Below, piece after piece: positions 1 to 12,286 of a DNA stretch of 64,000 bases. How positions within the stretch are numbered: the first letter of the stretch is position 1; each line of letters starts with the position of its first letter. The DNA lies in NCBI RefSeq assembly GCF_001544875.2, contig NZ_FCOA02000001.1:372001-436000 (forward strand), written 5' to 3'. This stretch comes from Caballeronia hypogeia. Its GTDB lineage: Bacteria > Pseudomonadota > Gammaproteobacteria > Burkholderiales > Burkholderiaceae. Below the pieces are notes generated by a model. It worked only from the letters and a program-made list of their open reading frames with translations, made no database searches and was not told the origin of the DNA. The translations under genes and the position numbers were made by a program.

Positions 1-47
1 CGCCGCCGCACGGCTATGCGGCTCAGGCGACACTCGCCCCCTCAAAA

Positions 48-78
48 GACCCCGCCCCGCAATGGCGGGGTTCTTTTT
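48..78 (+). terminator. Rho-independent terminator upstream of metH
   Basis: Seven-base-pair GC stem (CCCCGCC at 50-56, GGCGGGG at 64-70) followed by a T-rich tract. It would end transcription of whatever plus-strand gene lies to the left of the window. Bases 1-47 are open in all three plus frames, so a short coding end cannot be excluded. Between this hairpin and metH there is a TACAAT (150-155) that could be a -10 box, without a convincing -35. Confidence 0.75.
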
Positions 79-193
79 TGCGCGGAGCGCGCCGTGGGCC
101 CCGCCGCGCTCGGCCGCGCCGGGCGGAAGCGACCGCCCCTCGCTGCGGCTACAATGTCAGGCTATTTAACATTTGGTGCAGGCCTCGTCCGTC

Positions 194-1255
194 ATGTCCC
201 AGAACGCCACTCCTCATCTCCCCGCGCGCGCCTATACACGCGGCGCCGCGCTGCCCGCGCTCCTGCAGAAGCGCATCCTGATCCTCGACGGCGCGATGGG
301 CACGATGATCCAGCGCTACAAGCTCGACGAAGCCGCCTATCGCGGCGAGCGCTTCAGGGACTATGGCCGCGACATCAAGGGCAATAACGAACTTTTGTCG
401 ATCACGCAGCCGCAGGTGATTCGCGAGATTCACGAGCAATACCTCGCGGCGGGCGCGGACATCATCGAGACGAACACGTTCGGCGCCACGCGTGTCGCAC
501 AGGCCGATTACGGCATGGAAGACCTCGCGGCGGAGATGAACATCGAGTCCGCGAAACTCGCGCGCGAAGCTTGCGACAAATACTCGACAGTGGACAAGCC
601 GCGCTTCGTCGCCGGCGCGATCGGGCCGACGCCCAAGACCGCGAGCATCTCGCCGGACGTGAACGATCCGGGCGCGCGCAACGTGAGCTTCGACGAATTG
701 CGCGACACGTACTACGAACAGGCGAAGGCGCTACTCGATGCCGGCTGCGACCTGTTTCTGGTCGAAACGATCTTCGACACGCTTAACGCGAAAGCCGCGC
801 TCTTCGCCCTCGATCAGCTTTTCGACGACACCGGCGAACTCGTGCCGATCATGATCTCGGGGACCGTCACCGATGCATCGGGCCGCATTCTCTCCGGCCA
901 GACGGTGGAAGCGTTCTGGAACTCGCTGCGTCACGCGAAGCCGCTCACGTTCGGTCTGAACTGCGCGTTGGGCGCGGCGCTGATGCGCCCGTACATCGCG
1001 GAGCTGGCGAAGCTGTGCGACACGTATGTGTCGTGCTATCCGAACGCGGGCCTGCCGAACCCGATGAGCGACACGGGCTTCGACGAGACGCCGGATGTGA
1101 CGTCCGGATTGCTGAAGGAATTCGCGACGGCGGGTCTCGTGAACGTCGCGGGCGGCTGCTGCGGCACGACGCCTGAGCATATCGCCGAGATCGCGAAGGC
1201 GCTCGCCGAAGTCAAGCCGCGCAACTTCCCGTCTCAGTATCGCGACGCCGCCTGA
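194..1255 (+). CDS. metH: Methionine synthase, homocysteine-methyltransferase subunit (split MetH, N-terminal part)
   Basis: About 353 residues forming one homocysteine S-methyltransferase (TIM-barrel) domain, the first module of cobalamin-dependent methionine synthase. The three zinc-binding cysteines are visible: Cys257 in GLNCALG and Cys322-Cys323 in GGCCGTT. The protein stops where a normal ~1,200-residue MetH would continue, and the remaining modules are encoded by the next gene 20 bp downstream, so both products must work together to methylate homocysteine from methyl-cobalamin. I chose the ATG at 194; an in-frame TTG at 173 would add seven residues that lack family character. The split form is familiar in Burkholderia relatives. 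Confidence 0.93.
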   Translation: MSQNATPHLPARAYTRGAALPALLQKRILILDGAMGTMIQRYKLDEAAYRGERFRDYGRDIKGNNELLSITQPQVIREIHEQYLAAGADIIETNTFGATRVAQADYGMEDLAAEMNIESAKLAREACDKYSTVDKPRFVAGAIGPTPKTASISPDVNDPGARNVSFDELRDTYYEQAKALLDAGCDLFLVETIFDTLNAKAALFALDQLFDDTGELVPIMISGTVTDASGRILSGQTVEAFWNSLRHAKPLTFGLNCALGAALMRPYIAELAKLCDTYVSCYPNAGLPNPMSDTGFDETPDVTSGLLKEFATAGLVNVAGGCCGTTPEHIAEIAKALAEVKPRNFPSQYRDAA

Positions 1256-1275
1256 ATCAATACGGAATACCAGAC

Positions 1276-3993
<2,718 letters not shown>

Positions 3994-4137
3994 GAAACGA
4001 AGCGACAACATACTGCGCTGCTGATAGCGGGAATACGCACGGAACCGGCGGGAAAATTTTGGTTTCCGTAGACTTGTCAGCGCGTTTCGCCGTGGTCACG
4101 GCGAAACGCATTCATCTCGTCAACGGAGAAAGTCGCA

Positions 4138-4343
4138 TGAAGAAGATGACGTCCGCCGTAACCGTAGCGATCGCCGCGGCTTTGCTCGCCGCATCGAGCT
4201 CCGCCGCGTTCGCGCAGGCAAGCAGCACTCAGGCGTCCTCGTACTCGCCGCCGCAGTCGGAGCACAAGAAGAAACCGAAAAAGCCGAAGAAACCGCACAC
4301 GCCCGCGAAACCCGCTGGCGCGGAAAGCGGCCAATCGCAATAA
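4138..4343 (+). CDS. Small exported Lys/Pro-rich protein
   Basis: 68 residues preceded by a good ribosome site (GGAGA, 8-9 bases before ATG). It begins with a signal peptide (MKKMTSAVTV then an Ala-rich core ending in AFAQA), and the mature part is a short, very basic tail with repeated KKPKKP and HTPAKP. I recognise no domain; small proteins of this make-up are common in Burkholderia and may sit in the periplasm or bind polyanions, which is a guess. A longer in-frame ORF running back from 4138 through metH is only a shadow. A strong terminator follows at 4409. Confidence 0.7.
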
Positions 4344-4408
4344 CGGTCAGTACCGAGCAGTAACGGGCAGCAGCGCGACCGAAGCCGTCCGAGGTTTCAT
4401 CGGAAGAA

Positions 4409-4443
4409 AAAAACCCGCATCGGCAGCGATGCGGGTTTTTCTT
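4409..4443. terminator. Bidirectional terminator
   Basis: Twelve-base-pair perfect stem (4411-4422 with 4427-4438, loop GCAG) with A-tract on one side and T-tract on the other. It can end both the small exported gene on plus and the DUF1840 gene on minus. Confidence 0.9.
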
Positions 4444-4467
4444 TGCCGGCGCCGTGAACGGCCCGAA

Positions 4468-4794
4468 TCAGACGCCCCAGAGAATATCCGCGTTGTGCTT
4501 CTGCGCGAGCCGCAGCATGTCGATGAACGGAAACGCGCGCTGCGCGAGCCCGACCGGATGCTCGTGCGGGTGGTGGCCTTCCTCGCCTTCGTGAAAATGG
4601 CCCTCGTGCTCGGCGCGCTCTTTCTTGTCGGTGGCGACGGCCGTTTCGAGTTTTTGAATGGCTGCGGGAATATCTTCGTGCGTGATGACGCCTCGTGCGG
4701 TCAATTGCTTGCCAATGATGCCGAGCAAGTATTCCGCAAGGTTCTCGAGCATGATGACGTCCGGCGCGGCGGGGGATTTGAATGTGATCAGCAT
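4468..4794 (-). CDS. DUF1840 domain-containing protein
   Basis: 108 residues beginning MLITFKSPAAPDVIML, the usual opening of the DUF1840 family. The start at 4794 is set by a Shine-Dalgarno AAAGGA on the minus strand; an upstream in-frame extension to 5007 lacks family character. The middle is rich in His, Glu and Gly (HEGHFHEGEEGHHPHEH), suggesting metal binding, and the end NADILWGV is typical of the family. Function is unknown; proteins of this family are small, cytosolic and mostly beta-proteobacterial. It is transcribed alone, divergent from argS. Confidence 0.85.
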   Translation of the reverse strand: MLITFKSPAAPDVIMLENLAEYLLGIIGKQLTARGVITHEDIPAAIQKLETAVATDKKERAEHEGHFHEGEEGHHPHEHPVGLAQRAFPFIDMLRLAQKHNADILWGV

Positions 4795-5077
4795 GGCATG
4801 GTCCTTTTGTTTATGTTGGGTCATAGCGGTTTGCAAACGAAACGCGCAGACGAGCCGGTCTCCCTGACAACATGACGATGACGACATGACGACACCCTGA
4901 TTCGACATATTAGCACCTGCTAAAATCCCCACTTTGTAGGGATATAACCGGGCTTCGTCCGTTCCATGTTCGCGAGGCCTCGCAGGACTCGCGAGCGGCC
5001 TCCGCAACCGGCCGCCAGCGCCGTCCTCAAGCCCATCGCCCTACCCATCGGACTCGCTCCACCGGATCACATTCAGC

Positions 5078-6862
5078 ATGCTGCCCGCACATAAACACAC
5101 TCTCGAAACGCTCCTCACCGACGCGGTCAAGCAGGTCGCGCAAGCCACTCAGGGCGCCTCCGAAGCGGCGTTCGTCACGCCCGTGATCGTACTGGAAAGA
5201 CCGAAGGTCGCCGCGCACGGCGACGTGGCGTCGAACGTTGCGATGCAGCTCGCCAAGCCGCTGCGCGCGAATCCGCGTCAGCTCGCGCAGCAGATCGTCG
5301 ATGCGGTGCTGGCCCATCCGTCGGCCGCGGGTCTCGTCGAGGGCGCGGAAGTCGCGGGTCCCGGCTTCATCAATCTGCGTCTTGCCGCCACGGCGAAGCA
5401 AGACGTGATCCCGGCCGTGCTGGGCGAAGGCGCCGCGTTCGGCCGTTCGGATCGCGACGCGGGCAGGCACGTGCTCGTCGAGTTCGTGTCGGCGAATCCG
5501 ACCGGTCCGCTGCACGTCGGCCACGGCCGTCAGGCCGCGCTCGGCGACGCGCTCTCGAACCTGCTCGAAACGCAGGGCTACGACGTGCATCGCGAGTTCT
5601 ACTACAACGACGCGGGCGTGCAGATCGGCAACCTGGCCAACTCCACGCAACTGCGCGCGCGCGGCCTCAAGCCGGGCGACGCCGAGTGGCCCGACGCCGC
5701 CTACAACGGCGAGTACATCGCGGACATCGCGCGCGACTACATGGCTGGCGAAACGGTCGCCGCGAAAGACGGCGAGCCCGTGAAGGGCAAGGGCGACGTC
5801 GAGGATCTCGAAGCCATCCGGCACTTCGCGGTGGCGTACCTGCGTCACGAACAGGACATGGACCTGACCGCGTTCGGCGTGAAGTTCGACCAGTTCTATC
5901 TGGAGTCGTCGCTGTACAAGGAAGGCCGCGTCGAGAAGACGGTCGCGGCGCTCGTCGATGCCGGCAGGACCTACGAGCAGGACGGCGCGCTGTGGCTGCG
6001 CACGACCGACGACGGCGACGACAAGGACCGCGTCATGAAGAAATCCGACGGCACGTACACGTACTTCGTGCCGGACGTCGCGTATCACGTGACCAAGTGG
6101 GAACGCGGCTTCACCAAGGTCATCAACATCCAGGGCTCGGACCATCACGGCACGATCGCGCGCGTGCGCGCCGGTCTGCAGGGCCTGGGTATCGGCATTC
6201 CGAAGGGATATCCCGACTACGTGCTGCACAAGATGGTGACCGTCATGCGCAACGGTCAGGAAGTGAAGATCTCCAAGCGCGCGGGCAGCTACGTGACGGT
6301 GCGCGACCTGATCGAATGGTCGGGCGGCCTGGCTCCCGGCCACGAAACCGCGCCCGATCAGATCGACGCGGACGTCATCCGCCGCGGCCGCGACGCCGTG
6401 CGCTTCTTCCTGATCTCGCGCAAGGCCGACACCGAGTTCGTGTTCGACATCGACCTCGCGCTCAAGCAGAACGACGAGAATCCGGTCTATTACGTGCAAT
6501 ACGCGCACGCGCGCATCTGCACGATCCTGAACGACTGGAAGGAGCGTTACGCGGGAGATCTCGCGCAAGCGGCGCAGGCCGATCTCTCGCCTTTGTCGAG
6601 CGACCGCGCAATGGCGCTGCTCAACAAGCTCGCCGAGTTCCCCGAGATGCTTCAGCACGCCGCCGAGGAACTCGCGCCTCACGCGGTCGCGTTCTATCTG
6701 CGCGATCTCGCTGGCGAATTTCACTCGTTCTACAATGCCGAGCGCGTGCTCGTGGACGACGAAAAGGAACGCACCGCACGCATCGCGCTGCTCGCGGCGA
6801 CCCGCCAGGTCCTCGAGAACGGCCTTGCGACCATCGGCGTTTCGGCTCCCCAGAAGATGTAA
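5078..6862 (+). CDS. argS: Arginine--tRNA ligase
   Basis: 594 residues, the usual length of class I arginyl-tRNA synthetase, which charges tRNA-Arg with arginine in the cytosol. Seen in order: the N-terminal ArgRS-specific domain (to about 110), the class I HIGH motif as HVGH (146-149) after SANPTGPL, the KMSKS equivalent KISKRAG, and the all-helical DALR anticodon-binding domain at the C terminus. The start ATG at 5078 gives [13 protein letters not shown], a typical opening. No nearby gene shares a pathway with it. Confidence 0.97.
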   Translation: MLPAHKHTLETLLTDAVKQVAQATQGASEAAFVTPVIVLERPKVAAHGDVASNVAMQLAKPLRANPRQLAQQIVDAVLAHPSAAGLVEGAEVAGPGFINLRLAATAKQDVIPAVLGEGAAFGRSDRDAGRHVLVEFVSANPTGPLHVGHGRQAALGDALSNLLETQGYDVHREFYYNDAGVQIGNLANSTQLRARGLKPGDAEWPDAAYNGEYIADIARDYMAGETVAAKDGEPVKGKGDVEDLEAIRHFAVAYLRHEQDMDLTAFGVKFDQFYLESSLYKEGRVEKTVAALVDAGRTYEQDGALWLRTTDDGDDKDRVMKKSDGTYTYFVPDVAYHVTKWERGFTKVINIQGSDHHGTIARVRAGLQGLGIGIPKGYPDYVLHKMVTVMRNGQEVKISKRAGSYVTVRDLIEWSGGLAPGHETAPDQIDADVIRRGRDAVRFFLISRKADTEFVFDIDLALKQNDENPVYYVQYAHARICTILNDWKERYAGDLAQAAQADLSPLSSDRAMALLNKLAEFPEMLQHAAEELAPHAVAFYLRDLAGEFHSFYNAERVLVDDEKERTARIALLAATRQVLENGLATIGVSAPQKM

Positions 6863-7002
6863 TTGCCTGCGGCCTTCCTTCGCGCACGCGTCGAAATCGG
6901 ACTATTCCGGCGCGTGGGGACGGAAGGCTGGCGCAGGAGCGCCTTGACCCCCGGCTATAATCGTCGCCCAACCAGAAGACTCTCTCGCAGGTGATTCATA
7001 CG

Positions 7003-7764
7003 ATGGCAAAACCACGCCGCACATCGAAACAGTCGAAGCAAACCGGGGGAACATTCATCGGCATCGTGCTGGGCCTGATTGTCGGCCTCGCGATCGCCGT
7101 GATCGTCGCGCTCTATATCACGCGCGCGCCCACGCCGTTCGTGGCGAAGGTCGCGCCGCCGCCGTCGGAGGCCAACTCCGCGCCGTCCGCCGCGCAGCCG
7201 TACGACCCGAACCGTCCGCTGCAAGGCAAGACGCCGGGCCAGGCCGTGCCGCAAGCCGCGCAGCCCACGCCGCCGAATACCGCGCCGGGCCAGACCAACA
7301 ATCAGACGCAGTCGTCGGGCATGCTCGACGAGCCGCAGATCGTCGAAGTGCCGCCTTCGGCCGGAAGCGCGTCGACGCCGAAGAACGCGAGCACGACGAC
7401 CGCGAAGAAGCCGGAAACCACGCCGGGCGCTCCGAACGCAACGAGTAACGCCAACGCCACGCCGCCGAAGGGCGGCTCGGCGCCGACGACAGCCAAGACC
7501 ACGCCGCCCGCGCCCGGCGAGCCGAATACCGGTTACTTCCTGCAAGTCGGCGCGTACAAGACTCAGGCCGACGCCGAGCAGCAGCGCGCGCGCCTGGGCT
7601 TCCAGGGCTTCGAATCGAAGGTCACTCAGCGCGATGCGGGCGGAGTGACGTACTATCGCGTACGCATCGGTCCGTTCGCGAAGTTCGAGGAGATGAACAC
7701 CGCGCGTCAGCGTCTCTCTGATGCCGGCGTCGATACGGCCGTGATCCGTTTCTCCAAGCAATAA
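7003..7764 (+). CDS. SPOR-domain cell-division protein (FtsN-like)
   Basis: About 253 residues. A short basic cytoplasmic N terminus (MAKPRRTSKQSK) is followed by one membrane segment (about 18-42), a long Pro/Ala/Thr-rich periplasmic linker, and a C-terminal SPOR domain of about 75 residues (YFLQVGAYKTQADAEQQRARL onward) that binds denuded peptidoglycan at the septum. This is the FtsN layout, and the position after argS is common in Burkholderia. The ATG at 7003 follows AGGTG; a GTG at 6991 is an alternative. A TATAAT at 6956-6961 could be its -10. A perfect 8-bp inverted repeat (7783-7790 with 7806-7813) lies after the stop, without a T-tract. Confidence 0.9.
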   Translation: MAKPRRTSKQSKQTGGTFIGIVLGLIVGLAIAVIVALYITRAPTPFVAKVAPPPSEANSAPSAAQPYDPNRPLQGKTPGQAVPQAAQPTPPNTAPGQTNNQTQSSGMLDEPQIVEVPPSAGSASTPKNASTTTAKKPETTPGAPNATSNANATPPKGGSAPTTAKTTPPAPGEPNTGYFLQVGAYKTQADAEQQRARLGFQGFESKVTQRDAGGVTYYRVRIGPFAKFEEMNTARQRLSDAGVDTAVIRFSKQ

Positions 7765-7945
7765 GGCAGCTGGAAGTCGAAACGTCTGCGCGCCCTTAGC
7801 GGCAGCGCAGACGCGAAAGAGGGCCGGCGCCTCATCCGCGCCCTGACCGTTCAAGCATGGCTTAAGTGTGGTTTAAGCGTCGTATGTCCCACTTATGGAC
7901 CTCCTTTTGTCGCTCTCGCGTACCTTTTGCTTTCCTTCTCCAATC

Positions 7946-8593
7946 ATGAAAAAACTGTTTAGCGCGTTGGCTCTCTCCCTTGGCATCGCAGCCGCTTCGA
8001 TGAGCGTCGCGAATTCGGCCGCGGCCGCGCCCACCGCAGGCAAGGACTACACGGTGCTGCAGGCGGCCCAGCCGGTCGGCGCGCCCGCGGGCAAGGTCGA
8101 GGTCATCGAGTTCTTCTGGTACGGCTGCCCGCACTGCAACGAGTTCGAGCCGTACATCGAGGCATGGGCGAAGAAGCAGGGGCCCGATGTCGTGTTCAAG
8201 CGCGTGCCGGTGGCGTTCCGCGACGACTTCATCCCGCACTCGAAGATGTATCACGCGCTCGACGCGCTCGGTGTCGCCGAGAAGGTCACGCCGGCCGTGT
8301 TCAACGAAATCCACGTGAAGAAGAACTATCTGCTGACGCCGCAGGCGCAGGCGGACTTCCTCAAGACACAGGGCGTCGATCCGAAGAAGTACATGGACGC
8401 CTATAACTCCTTCTCGACGCAAAGCGCCGTGCAGCGCGACGCCAAGCTCATGCAGGACTACAAGATCGACGGCGTGCCGACGGTCGTCGTGCAAGGCAAG
8501 TACGAAACCGGTCCGGCGATGACCAACAGCCTGCCGGGCACGACCTCGGTGATGGACTTCCTCGTCCAGCAAGTTCGCGACAAGAAGCTGTAA
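7946..8593 (+). CDS. dsbA: Thiol:disulfide interchange protein DsbA
   Basis: 215 residues with a signal peptide (MKKLFSALALSLGIAAA..., cleavage near ANSAAAA) and a thioredoxin-fold DsbA domain. The active site CPHC is at 61-64 after FFWYG, and the cis-proline loop GVPTVVV is present. It introduces disulfides into periplasmic proteins, with DsbB as the expected partner elsewhere in the genome. The ATG at 7946 was preferred over 7895 because only the former gives a proper signal peptide. It probably shares a transcript with the SDR gene 17 bp downstream. Confidence 0.95.
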   Translation: MKKLFSALALSLGIAAASMSVANSAAAAPTAGKDYTVLQAAQPVGAPAGKVEVIEFFWYGCPHCNEFEPYIEAWAKKQGPDVVFKRVPVAFRDDFIPHSKMYHALDALGVAEKVTPAVFNEIHVKKNYLLTPQAQADFLKTQGVDPKKYMDAYNSFSTQSAVQRDAKLMQDYKIDGVPTVVVQGKYETGPAMTNSLPGTTSVMDFLVQQVRDKKL

Positions 8594-8610
8594 CTCCCTC
8601 CCGCGCCGGC

Positions 8611-9384
8611 ATGAATGAAGTTCGCCTGAAGGTTTTCATCACCGGCGCATCGAGCGGCATCGGCCTCGCACTGGCCGAAGAGTATGTGAAGCGCGGGGCC
8701 GTTGTCGGCCTCGTCGCCCGCCGCGCAGAGTCCCTCGGGGCCTTCGCCGCGCGCCATCCGCAAAGCTCCATTTCGATTTATCCCGCCGACGTGCGCGACG
8801 CCGACGCGCTCGCCGATGCCGCGCGCCGCTTCATCGCGGAGCATGGCGCGGCGGATATCGTGATCGCGAACGCGGGCATGAGCCGCGGCGTGCTGACCGG
8901 CCACGGCGATCTCGACACCTTCCGCGCCGTGATGGACACCAATTACTTCGGCATGGTCGCGACCTTCGAGCCTTTCGTCGCGTCGATGACGGCCGCGCGG
9001 CGCGGCACGCTCGTCGGCATTGCGAGCGTCGCGGGTGTGCGCGGACTGCCGGGATCGGGCGCGTACAGCGCGTCGAAGGCGGCGGCGGCGAAGTATCTGG
9101 AGTCGCTGCGCGTCGAGATGCGGCCGCAGGGCGTGTCCGTCGTCACCATCGCGCCCGGCTACGTGCGCTCGGAGATGACGGCGCACAATCCGTATCCAAT
9201 GCCCTTCCTGATGGACGCCGACCGCTTCGCCGCGAAAACCGCCGATGCCATCGCGCGCGGCGTGCGCTACGCGACCTTTCCGTGGCAGATGCGCATCGCG
9301 GGCATGCTGCTGCATGCGCTGCCGCGCTGGCTCTACGACGCGCTGTTCGAGCGCGCGCCGCGCAAGCCACGCGCGGGCGAATGA
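8611..9384 (+). CDS. SDR family oxidoreductase
   Basis: 257 residues of a classical short-chain dehydrogenase. The nucleotide-binding TGASSGIG is at the N terminus and the catalytic YSASKAA (Tyr-x3-Lys) about residue 150; NAGM is also present. The substrate cannot be told from sequence. A hydrophobic C-terminal segment (MLLHALPRWLYDALF) resembles membrane-associated SDRs of lipid metabolism. It starts 17 bp after dsbA and is closed by a strong bidirectional terminator. Confidence 0.9.
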   Translation: MNEVRLKVFITGASSGIGLALAEEYVKRGAVVGLVARRAESLGAFAARHPQSSISIYPADVRDADALADAARRFIAEHGAADIVIANAGMSRGVLTGHGDLDTFRAVMDTNYFGMVATFEPFVASMTAARRGTLVGIASVAGVRGLPGSGAYSASKAAAAKYLESLRVEMRPQGVSVVTIAPGYVRSEMTAHNPYPMPFLMDADRFAAKTADAIARGVRYATFPWQMRIAGMLLHALPRWLYDALFERAPRKPRAGE

Positions 9385-9395
9385 AGCGTCGATAA

Positions 9396-9432
9396 AAAAA
9401 CCGGCTGCGCGCAAACGCAGCCGGTTTTTCTT
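9396..9432. terminator. Bidirectional terminator
   Basis: Perfect 14-bp stem (9396-9409 with 9416-9429, loop CGCAAA) flanked by A- and T-tracts. It serves the SDR gene on plus and the DUF3443 gene on minus. Confidence 0.92.
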
Positions 9433-9459
9433 TTGCTGGCCCGTCAGGCCTTCGGGCGA

Positions 9460-10779
9460 TCAGAACGCCACGTAAGGCGAGCTGCCCGGCAAGTCGTATC
9501 CGACATAGACGTGCCGGCCGAAGAAGAACGGCAGACCGAAGTCGAAGTAATTCGACATGCCCAGTTGCCCACCGAGACTGTTGAACGCGAACTTGCCGCC
9601 GCTCGACGTCAGCGTGCGAGCGCTGACGAGCTGGAACGGCACGGTCGCGGTGTTGCCTTCGGTGCCGGTGATCGTCGCCGACAGTTGCTGCTCCGAACTC
9701 GGGCAATAGAACGCGCTCGAACTCGAGCACAACGGGAAGCTGTCCTGGAAGAAGTTGCCGTTCGATCCGGAATCGAAGAACGTCGTGTACTTCGAGCCCT
9801 TGTACACGCCCGACAGATCGCCGTAACCGTCCGTGCCGTACTTCGTCACGCCCGCGATCGAGTTGTTGCCCTGCGTGCCGATGCCGAATATCAGTACGCC
9901 TGTCGCGCTCGCCGCGCCGTTATCGGGCACCGGCGGCAACTGCAGGATCACGCCGTTGTTGTTGACCGCGAACTTCGTCACCGGATTGATCACCTGCTGG
10001 GCGAGCGTCGCGGTGCTGCCGGTGCAGTTCGTGCCGTTGGTGCACGAGAAGTACATCGCGTTGAGTGCCGTGCTCGCGCACGAGCTGCCGCAGTCGTACG
10101 TCGCCGGTCCGATGCCGAGAATGCCGTTCGCGCCGATATCGGCGGTGGAGTTCTCGTCGTTGCCGGACGGGCAGCCGTTCGCGCCTGTCGGCGCCGCCGA
10201 TGCGGCCAGGTCACCGATGATCTGGATTGGCACGCCCGACGCCACTTCCGTGCCGATCTTCACGTCGGCGGTTCGCACGGTGCCCCACGTATAGCCGTCG
10301 GCGAAGCCCGCGCATTCCGAGAGCTGCCCGCCGTTCGCGGCGCGCACGCCGGGCAGGCTGGTGACCACCGACTGCGCCGCGCCGCCCAGAATGCGCAGGC
10401 CGAACGAAGCCGTATCGACCTGAATATGGTCGATGGTCTGGCACTGCGACGTGCCGGGCACGCACACCGTCACCGAGACATTCGGAATGTTGACGAAACC
10501 GGCGACGCCGGAATCGACGCTGATCGGCACTGCGTTAGTGCCGTTGGGCGAAATCGGCTGGGCGTTCGCCGTGCTGGTGCCCGAACTGCCGCCACCCGAG
10601 CTGCCGCCAGAGCCACCCGACGAGCCGCCGCCGCTGGAACTGGAACTGGAACTGGAACTGTCGCCGCCGCCGCCGCAGGCCGCGAGCATGATCGAGAGAC
10701 AAAGGACGCCGAGCCAGCGGACCAGGCCGCCGCGGCGATGGGACGAATAGGCGGGAAGGCCACGTGTCGTTCTATGCAT
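9460..10779 (-). CDS. DUF3443 family lipoprotein, pepsin-like aspartic protease candidate
   Basis: 439 residues. A type II signal (LSIMLAAC, lipid Cys about 35) is followed by a Gly/Ser-rich linker (about 36-70). The rest fits DUF3443. Read against pepsin, the order of motifs is similar: VDTASFGLRI (Asp122) for the N-lobe catalytic loop, NGILGIGPA (218-226) for DGILGLAYP, GVLIFGIGTQGN (about 294) for VVLFGGID, and FFDSGSNGNFF (Asp336) for the C-lobe DTGTS loop. The catalytic role is my inference; DTA instead of DTG is a deviation. There are many Cys (about ten) as in a secreted protein. The start follows GGGAG, 18 bp after the DUF2844 stop, so the two are an operon. Confidence 0.85.
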   Translation of the reverse strand: MHRTTRGLPAYSSHRRGGLVRWLGVLCLSIMLAACGGGGDSSSSSSSSSGGGSSGGSGGSSGGGSSGTSTANAQPISPNGTNAVPISVDSGVAGFVNIPNVSVTVCVPGTSQCQTIDHIQVDTASFGLRILGGAAQSVVTSLPGVRAANGGQLSECAGFADGYTWGTVRTADVKIGTEVASGVPIQIIGDLAASAAPTGANGCPSGNDENSTADIGANGILGIGPATYDCGSSCASTALNAMYFSCTNGTNCTGSTATLAQQVINPVTKFAVNNNGVILQLPPVPDNGAASATGVLIFGIGTQGNNSIAGVTKYGTDGYGDLSGVYKGSKYTTFFDSGSNGNFFQDSFPLCSSSSAFYCPSSEQQLSATITGTEGNTATVPFQLVSARTLTSSGGKFAFNSLGGQLGMSNYFDFGLPFFFGRHVYVGYDLPGSSPYVAF

Positions 10780-10797
10780 ACTGGATTCTCCCGTCCC

Positions 10798-11322
10798 TTA
10801 CTGAATGTCGGTGACCGACACGCCCGCCGGCAACGATTGCGGCAGATACGCGCTGCCCGCGAACGAGCCCATATGGCCCACCGACCGGACGACGAGCCCC
10901 GAACTTTCCACGCTCACCGGCCCACGGCCGCCGCGCGCGGCGCGCTGCGCCTTCAGGCCCTCCTGATACTGCGGAAAATAGCTGCCGAGCAGCGACGCGA
11001 GATCCGGCACGCGCGGACCGTGCCATGCGATTCCGAAAACCACGCCTTCGGTGGTCAGATATTCGTTGATGGTCGTGCCGCTCGCGAGCGTGGTCGTGCG
11101 CACGGTGTAATTCGATGCCGTCGCCGCCGATACGCCCGATGCGCCGTTCGGGGTCGCCGCACGCACCACGGCGTTGGTGGACGTCGCGCCGTCCGGCGCG
11201 GTCATCGGCTCGCCGCCGAGCACCGCGTATGCCGGCGCCGCCGCGCATACGCTCAACGCGCCGGCGGCGAACGCCAGCGCTGTTACAAGATGCCCATGAC
11301 GGGATTGCTTCGGTGCCTTCAC
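10798..11322 (-). CDS. DUF2844 family exported protein
   Basis: 174 residues starting at GTG (11322) behind a near-perfect ribosome site AGGAGG four bases upstream. A signal peptide ends near APAYA, and the mature protein begins VLGGEP, typical of DUF2844. Other recognisable family parts are INEYLTTEGVVFGIAWHGP and LLGSYFPQYQEGL. Function unknown. It is the first gene of a two-gene operon with the DUF3443 lipoprotein, a pairing I recall from other Burkholderia genomes, so the two probably act together at the cell surface, perhaps as substrate, inhibitor or chaperone of the putative protease. Confidence 0.85.
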   Translation of the reverse strand: MKAPKQSRHGHLVTALAFAAGALSVCAAAPAYAVLGGEPMTAPDGATSTNAVVRAATPNGASGVSAATASNYTVRTTTLASGTTINEYLTTEGVVFGIAWHGPRVPDLASLLGSYFPQYQEGLKAQRAARGGRGPVSVESSGLVVRSVGHMGSFAGSAYLPQSLPAGVSVTDIQ

Positions 11323-11489
11323 TGGGCCTCCTATCGGTTAATCCGTCGGTCGCATACTCGTCCGCGACCGCCTCATGACGATTGAGTGACAGATCTGCCA
11401 CCTATTTTTCGCACGAAATTTTCCGTTGCGAACAGCGTAAGTATGCCAGCCACGAGGAATAGTCCTAACGTTCGCAAGCGCACACAAGC

Positions 11490-11526
11490 AAAAACGCGAA
11501 GCGCATTGGTATGCGCTTCGCGTTCG
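11490..11526. terminator. Terminator of the chemotaxis operon
   Basis: Perfect 14-bp stem (11493-11506 with 11511-11524, loop TGGT). On the minus strand it ends in GCGTTTTTGC, so it closes the leftward che transcript just after cheZ. The stretch 11323-11489 between the DUF2844 start and this hairpin must hold the DUF2844 promoter; I cannot pick it. Confidence 0.88.
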
Positions 11527-11570
11527 TTTGCAACGCTGAGTATGTCGAACGGACTACCCGAAAACGGACC

Positions 11571-12284
11571 TCAGAAACCGAGGCTCGCGAGCAGATCGTC
11601 GACCTGCGACTGATCCTGAACGACGTCGCTGCGCCCTTCCGGATTGATCTGCGGACCGTTGAGCAGACTGTCCTGAGTGACGCTCGCCGACGACATCAAC
11701 GCCGCCGCAGACGCCGCGAACTGCTCGCGCCGCTCGGGCGCGATGTTCTCCAGCAGCACGCCCAGCAATTGCTGCTCGATCAGATACACGACGTCCGTGA
11801 TCTTCTTGATGACCTGCCCGGTCAGATCCTGGAAATCCTGCGCGAGCATGATCTCGAGCAGTTGCGCGTTGGTCGCCTGAGTGCGCTCCGGCACGTTTTG
11901 CAGGAACGTGCGCGTCTCAGCGAGCAGCGCGCCTGCTTCGCCCTGCGCGAGCGGCGCGTCATACCATTTGGCCCAGCGCGCGTCGAGGGCGAGCGCCTCG
12001 GTCTGCATGGCTTCCTGCATCGGCTTGGCGAGCTCGATCGCGTTCAGCGCGCGCTCGGCGGCCTGCTCGGTCATCGTCGCGACGTACTTAAGGCGGTCGC
12101 GCGCGTCGGGCACGGCTTGCGCGGCGGCTTCGACCTGCTTGTCGAGGCCGAGCTCGCGCATCGAGTCGCGCAGGGTGCGCGTCAGCTGGCCGATGCGCGC
12201 GAGAATGCGGTCGCTCGACAGATCGCTCTCGCTGCCTTCGCTCTGCGCCATCGCGGCGGCGAATTCAGTGGTCAGATCATTCAC
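11571..12284 (-). CDS. cheZ: Protein phosphatase CheZ
   Basis: 237 residues. CheZ dephosphorylates CheY-P and so resets the flagellar switch. The long helical hairpin with the catalytic segment [16 protein letters not shown] is present, and the C terminus ends in the CheY-binding tail [10 protein letters not shown]. Last gene of the operon; it starts only 2 bp after the cheY stop, so translation is probably coupled. The minus-strand stop is followed by a strong terminator. Confidence 0.96.
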   Translation of the reverse strand: MNDLTTEFAAAMAQSEGSESDLSSDRILARIGQLTRTLRDSMRELGLDKQVEAAAQAVPDARDRLKYVATMTEQAAERALNAIELAKPMQEAMQTEALALDARWAKWYDAPLAQGEAGALLAETRTFLQNVPERTQATNAQLLEIMLAQDFQDLTGQVIKKITDVVYLIEQQLLGVLLENIAPERREQFAASAAALMSSASVTQDSLLNGPQINPEGRSDVVQDQSQVDDLLASLGF

Positions 12285-12286
12285 GA

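Noticed and set aside
173..193. TTG start for the first metH part
   Set aside because: Adds seven residues without family support; ATG at 194 is better.
5027..6724. 565-residue minus-strand frame across argS
   Set aside because: Same shadow effect; argS motifs are all on plus.
10624..10680. Short GGAACT repeats as a DNA repeat element
   Set aside because: They encode the Ser-rich linker of the lipoprotein; simple codon repetition.
9433..11385. 650-residue plus-strand frame across DUF3443/DUF2844
   Set aside because: Repetitive Arg/Ala composition, no start signals; the minus genes have signal peptides, lipobox and ribosome sites.
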